Assembly: GCA_038141425.1 (NCBI GenBank) | Contig: JAYQIC010000011.1 | Coordinates: 186,001-250,000 of the forward strand | Length of the DNA: 64,000 nucleotides | From: UBA7985 sp038141425 | Lineage (GTDB): Bacteria; Pseudomonadota; Alphaproteobacteria; UBA7985 | Direction: 5' to 3' | Shown: one piece after another, positions 20,101-27,724 of the stretch | Layout: every line of letters starts with the position of its first letter | Numbering within the stretch: position 1 is the stretch's first letter | Notes under the pieces: model-generated | Told to the model about the DNA's origin: nothing | Databases searched by the model: none | What the model saw: the letters and a program-made list of their open reading frames with translations, nothing else | Position numbers and translations under genes: made by a program

Positions 20101-20637
20101 ATGCGCGGATATTTCGCCGTCGGCGTTCTGGAGATTTCCAAGTCACGCAACATGGGCGCGCTGATGCGCACGGCCCACGCATTCGGCGCAGCCTATACCT
20201 TCAGCATTGGTTCGGAGGTCACGCGGCAGCAGGTGCGGCAGGCGGACACGTCCAAGGCGGAACTGCACCTGCCCTATTTCGACTTTCTGAGCCTCGACGA
20301 CATGACCCGGCCACGCGGTATGGAGCTGGTTGGGGTCGAGCTGACCGACGACGCGATCGAGCTGCCGTCATTCCATCATCCGCAGCGGGCAGCCTATATC
20401 CTGGGCCCGGAAAAGGGGTCTCTGACCCCAGAGGTGCTCGGGGCCTGTGACCACGTGCTGAAAATTCCGACCAAGTTTTGTGTGAACGTCGCTCTGGCGG
20501 CCGGGATCGTTCTCTACGACCGCCACCTGCAGCACGGAGCTTACCCTCCGCGCCCGGTGCGACCCGGCGGTCCGGCCGAGGGTCGGCCAGCACACGTCCA
20601 TGGCGGCCGCTTCAGCCGCACGGGCAAGTTCAGCTAA
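20101..20637 (+). CDS. SpoU/TrmH-family RNA 2'-O-methyltransferase
   Basis: Probable SAM-dependent ribose methyltransferase of the SPOUT (knotted) fold. ATG 20101 gives MRGYFAVGVLEISKSRNMGALMRTAHAFGAAYTFSIG, the family N-terminal motif 1. Motif 2 is AAYILGPEKGSLTPEVLGACDHVLKIPT, and motif 3 is FCVNVALAAGIVLYDR. 178 residues. The open frame extends upstream to 20050, but those residues do not look like family sequence and no ribosome site favours them. The tail after motif 3 is rich in P, R and G. Target nucleotide unknown. Confidence 0.85.
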   Translation: MRGYFAVGVLEISKSRNMGALMRTAHAFGAAYTFSIGSEVTRQQVRQADTSKAELHLPYFDFLSLDDMTRPRGMELVGVELTDDAIELPSFHHPQRAAYILGPEKGSLTPEVLGACDHVLKIPTKFCVNVALAAGIVLYDRHLQHGAYPPRPVRPGGPAEGRPAHVHGGRFSRTGKFS

Positions 20638-20654
20638 GCCGCACGCTGCGCGGC

Positions 20655-20843
20655 TCAGGCGAAGTAAAGCTGCCAGAGTAGGGCCGTAGCGGCGATACAG
20701 CCGAACAGCGCGACGGTTTGCACGAAGCCCTGGAAGAACTTCAGCCAGCCGGTGCGCCGCTCGATTGGCAACTCGGAAAGATTGACGGAGAAGGCTTCAC
20801 GCGCCGAGGGCCTTAGCGCGATAGGCGGTTGGTGCTGTGACAT
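20655..20843 (-). CDS. Small single-span membrane protein, unrecognised
   Basis: 62 residues: a polar, charged N-terminal half (with SVNLSELPIERRTGWLKFF) and a hydrophobic C-terminal segment VQTVALFGCIAATALLWQLYF that could span the membrane once. I do not recognise a family. It is convergent with the methyltransferase gene and separated from it by only 17 bases. Upstream (20844-20930) the DNA is AT-rich with TATAAAT on the minus strand, which could supply a promoter. Its reality as a gene is moderately supported by composition and position only. Confidence 0.5.
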   Translation of the reverse strand: MSQHQPPIALRPSAREAFSVNLSELPIERRTGWLKFFQGFVQTVALFGCIAATALLWQLYFA

Positions 20844-21006
20844 GATCGAAACTCATTCTTGTGCGATGCCACAAACATGTATGATTTAAATCCATTTATA
20901 TTGAATCGTTGACATTATGGGATGATTCGACTCCCGCGTTAACGGCGTGCGGTCAGCCCAGCGGCACGCGCTTGCTGGGACCACAACATCGAAATTCTGG
21001 AGAAAA

Positions 21007-21081
21007 TGGAGCGGGTGATGAGATTCGAACTCACGACACCTAGCATGGCAAGCTAGTGCTCTACCCCTGAGCTACACCCGC
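21007..21081 (-). tRNA. tRNA-Gly (GCC)
   Basis: Reading the minus strand from 21081: acceptor GCGGGTG, D-arm AGCTCAGGGGTAGAGC, anticodon stem CTAGC/GCTAG with loop TTGCCAT (anticodon GCC), T-arm with GTTCGAATC, acceptor CACCCGC, discriminator T and encoded CCA. Cloverleaf pairing is complete. Confidence 0.95.
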
Positions 21082-21205
21082 GCCGTTGGTGAGAGGCTGT
21101 CTATCGCCCCACCGATCATAGATCAAGCGCTTATTGCCAAAACCGGCGGCCTTTGGGCGAAGGTGGGTTCTGGGTTGCGAAAGTTGCGGTCAGGAGTCGC
21201 CGTAA

Positions 21206-21496
21206 TCAGCCATCAGCGCCGTCGTTCAGGGCCGGACGATCGAGGATACTGACGATATCGCGCAGGATCTTTTCGGCACCGGGACCGCTGCAGCTGACAT
21301 CGAGGTCCGCGCCACGCCGCCAGCCCAACCGGGCAATGGAATCGGCGCTGTCTCCATTGACTTCAACATCTCCGCTCCGCAGACGAATGGAAACAGCGGG
21401 ATAGGTTGCCGCAATGCGCGCCACGCGGCGAGCAACCTCAGCCCTAAGGACTGGGCCGTGCCTCATGATAAATCGTGATTCAGCGAACTCCGCCAT
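21206..21496 (-). CDS. HPr-like protein lacking the phosphorylatable histidine
   Basis: 96 residues. Over its length it aligns with alphaproteobacterial HPr: VARIAATYPAVSIRLRSGDVEVNGDS corresponds to the HPr stretch before and including the serine target of HPr kinase, and GADLDVSCSGPGAEKILRDIVSIL to the last strand and helix. In the active site, HPr GLHARPA is aligned without gaps to VLRAEVA, so His15 is Arg and Arg17 is Glu. It cannot accept phosphate from enzyme I in the usual way. It lies 146 bases after rapZ in the place where alphaproteobacteria carry the PTS-Ntr genes, but no hprK or EIIA-Man gene is present between. It may be a decaying paralogue or a regulator that works without phosphorylation. 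Confidence 0.6.
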   Translation of the reverse strand: MAEFAESRFIMRHGPVLRAEVARRVARIAATYPAVSIRLRSGDVEVNGDSADSIARLGWRRGADLDVSCSGPGAEKILRDIVSILDRPALNDGADG

Positions 21497-21642
21497 TGCT
21501 GTCTTTCGCTCATCTCGGGGAACACGACAAACGCAATACTAATGCGGTTTCACTGCGCTAAAAGACATTGTGGGCGCAAAGATTGGGGATAAATCGGGGT
21601 TTCTGACCGAGTTGTCGGCGGCACTTTTGTCGCACACTGCGC

Positions 21643-22479
21643 TCAGGCTTTGGCGATGATCGTATCCCGGTGCACGATCTTAGCGGGATGCCCCGCTTCA
21701 GCCAGCCACTGTCCTAGCCGTTCCGCCATAAAAACCGACCGGTGGCGGCCGCCGGTGCAGCCCATGGCCAGTGTAAAGTAGGCCCGACCCTCATCAGCCT
21801 GACGGCGCACGATCAATGTCAGAAGCTGCTGCAGATGGTCGAAAAAGGCGGGAAAGTCCGGATCGGCAGCGACGTAGGCCGCCACGCCCTCATCTACGCC
21901 GGTCTGCTCGCGCAGAGCCGGATCGTAGTGTGGATTACGCAGCCAGCGCAGATCGATCACCAGATCGGCCTCGGGCGGCAGGCCGTTGCGATAACCGAAG
22001 GACATGACGCGCAGGGTTGGCCCCCGGCCGCCGCCCTCGACCAAAATCGCCATGCTCTGTCGGAGCTCGGGCAGCCGCAACGCCGTGGTGTCGATGACCT
22101 CGTCCGCCATGGCCCGGCGCGAGCGCGCATTGTCCCGCTCCCGCTGCAAGGCGTCAGTCAGGCCCTCCCCCCGGTCGAAGGGATGCACCCGGCGTGCCTC
22201 GCTGTAACGGCGCTGAAGGGTGGACTCATCGGCCTCCAGAAACACATGGGTCAGGGTCCAGTCCGTCGGCAGCTGCGGCAGGTCCTCATCGCCCTCGACG
22301 GAGGAAGTCGGCCAGCCCACGGCGACACGGGTCGCGCCTTCAGCCTCCAGCAACACCGGCCAGACCGAGGTCGGCACAGCGTCGCTGGCCTGAAACCCCA
22401 GATCAGACAGGGCGGCGAGCGCAGTGCTGCGGCCTGCACCAGACAGGCCAGAGACAAGGATGAGGCGTTTTTGAGCCAT
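21643..22479 (-). CDS. rapZ: RapZ/YvcJ-family nucleotide-binding protein
   Basis: P-loop protein; in E. coli RapZ is the adaptor that delivers GlmZ RNA to RNase E, in other groups its role is unclear. 278 residues. The P-loop is GLSGAGRST, with Arg in place of Lys, and the usual DNLP after it is DAVP. The C-terminal domain has VMSFGYRNGLPPEADLVIDLRWLRNPHYDP, the RAYFTLAMGCTGGRHRSVFMAERL motif and a terminal HRD. It starts four bases after the chvG stop, so it is in the chvIG operon, but hprK, which normally stands between chvG and rapZ in alphaproteobacteria, is absent. Confidence 0.85.
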   Translation of the reverse strand: MAQKRLILVSGLSGAGRSTALAALSDLGFQASDAVPTSVWPVLLEAEGATRVAVGWPTSSVEGDEDLPQLPTDWTLTHVFLEADESTLQRRYSEARRVHPFDRGEGLTDALQRERDNARSRRAMADEVIDTTALRLPELRQSMAILVEGGGRGPTLRVMSFGYRNGLPPEADLVIDLRWLRNPHYDPALREQTGVDEGVAAYVAADPDFPAFFDHLQQLLTLIVRRQADEGRAYFTLAMGCTGGRHRSVFMAERLGQWLAEAGHPAKIVHRDTIIAKA

Positions 22480-22483
22480 GGGT

Positions 22484-24203
22484 TCAGAGCCTGAAGTCGG
22501 CGGGCATTTCCGGGAGTCTTACCACAAGCCGGGCGCCGGTGACTTTGCCGTCACTTTCTGCGTTTTCTGCGCGGATTACACCGCCGTGGGCGTCGATGAT
22601 CTGTTGTGAGATCGACAGACCCAGCCCGGAGTAGCGGCCGAAGCTGTCTTGCTCCGGGCGATCGGTATAGAAGCGGCTGAAGATCTTGGTCAGGCGGTCC
22701 TCCGGGATGCCCGGCCCCTGATCCTCGACCACCAGGGTGATCCAGCCCTTCTCCCGCGTCAGGCTGACCCGAATGACCCCACCTTCCGGCGAGAACGACT
22801 GCGCGTTGGTGATCAGGTTGACCAGCACCTGTCCCAACCGGGTTTCCGCACCCAGCACAGCATAGCCCACTCTTGGCGCCTCCTGCGGCTCGAGCACGAA
22901 GGTGACGGGGGTCGCGTCGACCTGCTCCTGGAGCGCGATCACATCCCCGGCGAGGCTGCGCAGGTCCAGCTCCTCCCAGTGCGAGCGGGCCAGTTCGGCA
23001 TCGAGCCGCGAGCTGTCCGAAATATCCGTGATCAACCGGTCCATGCGATCAACGTCGTGGGTCAGAATGCCGAGCAACACTTCCTGCTGCTTGGGGTCTT
23101 TGACCATGGACAGGGTCTCAAAGGCCGAGCGTAATGAAGTCAGCGGGTTCTTGAGTTCGTGGGCGACGTCAGCGGCAAAGCTCTCCATGGAATCGATGCG
23201 ATCCCACAGGGTTTCAGTCATATCGCGCAGGGACAGCGACAGATCGCCGATTTCATCGCCGCGGGTCGAAAGATCAGGGATAGCGTGGCGTCGGTCTTTC
23301 TGCCGCCGCACCAGGTCGGCGGACTTGGCCAACTGCCGCACCGGGCGGGCGATGGTGCTGGCCAGATAGAGCGACAGCAGCACGGTGATGACCAGCGCGA
23401 TCAGGAACAACCAAAGCACCAGCGCCTGCATCGAGGCGATGCTTTCGTCGACAACGGTGGTCTCGCGCGACAGCATCAGCGCGCCCAGCACGCGTCGGTA
23501 TTCCTGCACAGGAACGGCGGCGGACAGCACCAGTGCATTGCCTTCGCCGCCACGGACCCCGTCCGCGACCCGACCCAGCAGCGCTGTTGAAACTTCCTGA
23601 TAGTGATCCGCCTGTTGTGGGCTGGTTTCGGCGTAGCGCTGGAACTGTCGGCCGCCGCGACGGATGGCGCGCCAGAGCTCCGGCGGCGACAGCCGGTCGA
23701 ACACGGTCGGCTCACCCATGGGCTGGGTGTAGACCGAAATCGTGCCACCGTTGAAGGCTTCGGAGTCCGCGATAAGGTCGCCGCTGATGGAGAACAGCCG
23801 GGCGCGCGACGGGCTCTCGATGGTCAGCAGGCGCAGGAACAGGTTGGCGCGGTCCTCGTCGAGGTGCTTCTCCGGATCCTCGCTGGAGACATCGGCCCAG
23901 CCCAGCGCCACGGCGATAATGCGGCCCTCGGAGCGCAGTGCCTCCAGCTCGCCCTCGATCAGCAGCTGGCGGTAGCGGTCGGTGTAGAGGAAGCCGATGG
24001 CGGGGATCAGCAGAGTGATCATATTGATCGCGAGAATGCGCCCGACCAGTGAACGCGATCCCGGCCCCCGCGGACGCCAGCGGGCGCGGGGCGCGAACAC
24101 AGCCGCCAGCATGCGACGCAGCGCCCGCAGACGGCTGGATGCCAGCGCCCGTGCTCTTGCCGATTGCCCGGCCCTTTACTCGATTGGTGTTCGACGTATC
24201 CAT
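22484..24203 (-). CDS. chvG: ChvG-type sensor histidine kinase (frameshifted near the 5' end)
   Basis: Partner of ChvI; in rhizobia and Brucella the pair senses acid or envelope stress. The intact frame from ATG 24112 gives 542 residues. A better N-terminus, MDTSNTNRVKGRAIGKS from ATG 24203, joins through a one-base indel near 24125. First membrane helix ILAINMITLLIPAIGFLYT, then a periplasmic sensor of about 220 residues, second helix ALVLWLFLIALVITVLLSLYL, HAMP domain, H-box FAADVAHELKNPLTSLRSAFE, N-box NLITNAQSFSPEGG, G-boxes VEDQGPGIP and YSGLGLSI. Between its stop and rapZ there are four bases. Confidence 0.87.
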
Positions 24204-24323
24204 CGTGGTCCAGGCGCAGCCTCAGAACGCAATTCAGGCACGGGGCGCTCCGGGGTGCGTGCGTTCAGACAGGCCCCCATGCCATCACCCCGCGCCCAGA
24301 CTTGGACCACCCGAGGGGCGAAA

Positions 24324-25048
24324 TCAAGCAGCCAGACCGGCATCCTTGTAGCGGTAGCCGACCCCATAGAGGGTCTCGATCTGGTTGAAGTTCTCGTCCA
24401 CGGCTTTGAACTTCTTCCGCAGGCGCTTGATGTGCGAGTCGATGGTCCGGTCGTCGACGTAAATGTGCTCGCCGTAGGCGGCATCCATCAGCTGGTCGCG
24501 GGTTTTGACGTGGCCCGGGCGCTGAACCAGCGACTTGAGGATCAGGAACTCGGTCACGGTCAGGGTGATGTCGTCTGACTTCCACAGGCATTGGTGCTTG
24601 ACCGGGTCGAGGCGGAGTTCGCCGCGGGTGAGAACGTCGTTGCCGCCTTCGCGCTCCGGGGTCGCCGTGGACATCTCCTCCCGGCGCAGCAGCGCCCGGA
24701 TCCGCTCGACCAGCAAACGCTGGGAGAACGGCTTTTTGATGTAGTCGTCTGCGCCCATGCGCAGCCCAGGACTTCGTCGACCTCATCGTCTTTCGAAGTG
24801 AGGAAGATCACGGGCACCTGGCTCTGCGCGCGCAGGCGGCTGAGCACTTCCATGCCGTCCATGCGCGGCATCTTGATGTCCAGAATGATCAGGTCGGCGG
24901 GCTGAACCGTCAGGCTCTTGAGCGCGTCGGTGCCGTCGGAGAAGGTCCGCGTCCGGAATCCCTCGGCTTCCAGAGCCATGGAAACGGAGGAGAGGATGTT
25001 GCGGTCGTCGTCGACGAGAGCGATGGTCTGTTGCACGGTTTTCTCCAC
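24324..25048 (-). CDS. chvI: ChvI-type OmpR-family response regulator (frameshifted)
   Basis: DNA-binding partner of ChvG. ATG 25048. The receiver domain has TIALVDDDRNIL (acidic pocket), LIILDIKMPRMDGMEVL with the phosphorylated Asp, VIFLTSKDDEVDEVLG, then, after a frameshift near 24765, MGADDYIKKPFSQRLLVERI. The winged-helix domain ends TVTEFLILKSLVQRPGHVKTRDQLMD, YVDDRTIDSHIKRLRKKF, IETLYGVGYRYKD. Full length about 240 residues. The 217 bases upstream to parB hold no gene; part of them is AT-rich and probably carries the operon promoter. A gap of about 120 bases to the chvG start holds nothing that I recognise. Confidence 0.9.
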
Positions 25049-25265
25049 AGCAAGGGTGGTGGTGGTTGGAGGCGAGTGAAGCCTAAGTGTGCTCTATTCG
25101 CAACAACTATAGGGCAGATTTGCGAATTCTCTCGATAAAAAGACGAACAAAGTAAGGCAAGACCCAAGATTTTAGGGCGAATTGTAGGGAGTTTGCCATA
25201 AAATCAGGGCCTGATCGGGCGCCAATCGTGCAATTTTTTCGCCAAAATCAGAGAGATTTGGCGGC

Positions 25266-26144
25266 CTACTTCCCCGCCAGCCGCGCGAGCACCAGCTCCA
25301 GCTGCTCGAGCGAAGCGTAGCTGATCCGGACGTGTCCCCGGGTTGCTGATCCACGGATTTCGACCCCGAGGCCGATGTCGCGGGACGCCTGCTCTTCGGC
25401 TTCTCGAAGGTCAGGATCCTTATCCAGCGCGCCCATCCCGGCCGATCGATCACCGCTGCCCGTTGCATCCATATCGGACGCGAGATCGCGCACGGCCTGC
25501 TCCAGTCGACGGACCGACCAGTTTTCCGCCGCAGCCTGCCGCGCGAGCGGCAGCGGGTTTTCCAGCGACAGCAGGGCGCGGGCGTGACCGGCCGACAGCT
25601 CGCCCTTCTCGACCATGGTGCGCAGGCTGTCCGGCATGGCCAGCAGGCGCAGGGCGTTGGCGACGTGGGCACGGGACTTACCGACCCGCTCAGCCACGTC
25701 TGACTGGCTGTAGCCGAACTGAGCCATCAGGCCCCTGTAGCCCTCAGCCTCCTCGAAAGGGCTCAGATCTTCGCGCTGGACGTTTTCAAGCAGGGCGATT
25801 TCGGCGGCGTCGACGTTCGCGAGTTCGCGGATTACCACCGGGACGTCGTGGACCCGGGCCTGCAGCGCTGCGCGCCAACGGCGCTCACCGGCAACAATCT
25901 CATAGGGTGTTTTTACGCCCGGGCTGGCAGCGCGAACCAGAATGGGCTGCAGGATGCCCTGGGTTTTGATCGACGCAGCCAGCTCGGCGATCTTTTCCGG
26001 GTCAAAGTGCTGGCGGGGCTGGAACGGGCTGGGCGACAGGTCCGCCACCGGCAGCGTCTGGACCCCGGCGCCCGCTGACCCATCGGCCGCAGCACCGTCG
26101 TTAAAAAGAGCGCTCAAGCCCCGCCCCAGACCTTTCTGTGCCAT
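25266..26144 (-). CDS. parB: Chromosome-partitioning protein ParB (Noc/Spo0J type)
   Basis: CTP-dependent clamp that loads at parS and spreads. 292 residues. MAQKGLGRGLSALFND at the N-terminus, where ParA's ATPase is stimulated; DLSPSPFQPRQHFD; GERRWRAAL, the CTP-binding GERRxRA box; ENVQREDLSPFEEAEGYRGLM; helix-turn-helix YSQSDVAERVGKSRAHVANALRLL; ELSAGHARALLSLE; and a C-terminal dimerisation segment. parS-like sites are at 28329 and 29760, 3-4 kb away. Intact and in an operon with parA (18-base gap). Confidence 0.95.
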   Translation of the reverse strand: MAQKGLGRGLSALFNDGAAADGSAGAGVQTLPVADLSPSPFQPRQHFDPEKIAELAASIKTQGILQPILVRAASPGVKTPYEIVAGERRWRAALQARVHDVPVVIRELANVDAAEIALLENVQREDLSPFEEAEGYRGLMAQFGYSQSDVAERVGKSRAHVANALRLLAMPDSLRTMVEKGELSAGHARALLSLENPLPLARQAAAENWSVRRLEQAVRDLASDMDATGSGDRSAGMGALDKDPDLREAEEQASRDIGLGVEIRGSATRGHVRISYASLEQLELVLARLAGK

Positions 26145-26162
26145 TGTCTGCCCTCTGCTCCT

Positions 26163-26959
26163 CTAGAGTTTCAAAGCCGCGATAACCTCGTCGGACAGCG
26201 AAGCATAGGCCTGCGCACCGGCGGATCTGGCATCATAGTCGAAAATCGGCAGCGCGTGTGACGGGGCTTCGGAGAGCCGCACGTTGCGCGGAATTTTGGC
26301 GTCAAAGACGCGGCCGCGCAGGTGGTGGCGGACGTCGTTCTCAACCTGCTGCGCGAGGTTGTTGCGCCCGTCGTACATGGTCAGCACCACGCCGAGCAGG
26401 CTCAGCCGGTCATTGGCGCTGCGCTTGACCCGGTCGAGGGTGCGCAGCAGAAACGCCAGCCCTTCGAGTGCGAAGAACTCGGCCTGTAGCGGTACCAGCA
26501 CGTGATCGGCCCACGACAGGCTGTTCAGCGTCAGCAACCCCAACGCCGGCGGGCAGTCGATCAGCACCACGTCGAAATCAGCGGCGGCCTCACCCAGCTG
26601 CGCCCGGAAGCTGAACTGCCGCTGGTCCGAGCCAGCGAGCTCGATCTCCATGGCGGCCAGATCCTGGTTGGCGGGCAGGATCGACAGCCCCTCTTGCGCC
26701 GTTGGGCGGATCGCGCGCTCGGCCGGGGTCCGCCCGGCGAGAACGGTGTAGAGGTTGGCGTCGCGCTCGGCCACCGCCACGCCGAGACCCGTGCTGGCAT
26801 TGCCCTGAGGATCGGCATCGATGATCAGGGTGCGCTTGCCCGCGCGCGCCAGTGCCGCACCAAGATTGACGGCGGTGGTGGTCTTACCGACCCCGCCCTT
26901 CTGGTTGGCGATGGCAAGGATGACAGGCTGGGGCTCGGCGGTCTCGTCGCTGGAGGCAT
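26163..26959 (-). CDS. parA: Chromosome-partitioning ATPase ParA (Soj), frameshift near the start
   Basis: Deviant Walker ATPase that moves the ParB-parS complex. The open frame contains ILAIANQKGGVGKTTTAVNLGAAL (Walker A), LIIDADPQGNASTGLG, VVLIDCPPALGLLTLNSL and LGVVLTMYDGRNNLAQQV. In that frame, however, no start codon occurs between the TGA just upstream (about 26970) and the Walker A segment. ATG 26957-26959 is in another frame; one indel between 26900 and 26957 would give a start about 10-15 residues before the first strand. The run is between rsmG and parB, the usual order. Confidence 0.9.
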
Positions 26960-27034
26960 GAAACGGAAGTCACGCGGGACCGAAATCCCGGTCTCAGAGA
27001 CCACGCAGGCGCGCGCAAATCCTGAAACTACGTC

Positions 27035-27700
27035 CTAAGGCCGCCGATGCAGGTTACGCAAGCGCAGAATCACCGAGTCGCTGTCGATAATTGAGGGAAA
27101 ACTCTCAGCCTTGAAGCTGAAGCCCTGCCCGGACTCGTCCAACTCGTCCTGCGCCCGCCGGCCCTTGTGCAGGATCAGAGTTGTTTCTTCATCGATCAGC
27201 GGCCCACACCAGTCCAGCAGGCGCGGCAGCGGGGCAAAGGCACGGGCAAACAGCCGATCAACGGGCGCCGGTGGCAGGGATTCGATGCGGCTGTTGACCA
27301 CCGTGACCGGGGCGCCGGTTGCGGTCTTCACAGCGAGCAGAAAGGCGGCCTTGCGCTGATCCGCCTCGACCAGGCGCACCGGGATGCCGGTGGCCAGCGC
27401 CATGACCACGCCGGGGAACCCTGCTCCGGTGCCAATGTCGGCCCAGCCCCGGCCCTCATCAGGCGCATTCAGATGATCCAGGCACTGCAGGCTATCGACG
27501 ACGTGACGGTCCCAGACGTCGTCCCAGGTTTTCGGACCAATCAGGTTGAGCCGGTGCTGCCACTTGCCCAGCGTCGCCACGTAGACCTCAAGCTGGTCAC
27601 GGACCGCTGCAGAAAGGCCAAGCCGGTCGCTGGTCAGTTCAAACAAGCCTGACCGCGGGGGCACCTGCAAAGGACGGGATAATCGGGCGGTCTGGCTCAT
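27035..27700 (-). CDS. rsmG: 16S rRNA (guanine527-N7)-methyltransferase RsmG (GidB)
   Basis: Methylates G527 of 16S rRNA; loss gives low-level streptomycin resistance. 221 residues. LGKWQHRLNLIGPKTWDDVWDRHVVDSLQ is the family start; the SAM site is GRGWADIGTGAGFPGVVMAL, and VRLVEADQRKAAFL follows. It sits 24 bases after mnmG, in the same direction. Intact. Confidence 0.95.
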   Translation of the reverse strand: MSQTARLSRPLQVPPRSGLFELTSDRLGLSAAVRDQLEVYVATLGKWQHRLNLIGPKTWDDVWDRHVVDSLQCLDHLNAPDEGRGWADIGTGAGFPGVVMALATGIPVRLVEADQRKAAFLLAVKTATGAPVTVVNSRIESLPPAPVDRLFARAFAPLPRLLDWCGPLIDEETTLILHKGRRAQDELDESGQGFSFKAESFPSIIDSDSVILRLRNLHRRP

Positions 27701-27724
27701 GAGTGAAGATCAGCCTTCACAGCC

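Noticed and set aside
20908..20945. TTGACA-like promoter on the plus strand
   Set aside because: No plus-strand gene follows; the next genes (small membrane protein, tRNA-Gly) are on the minus strand, and no good -10 box stands at the right distance.
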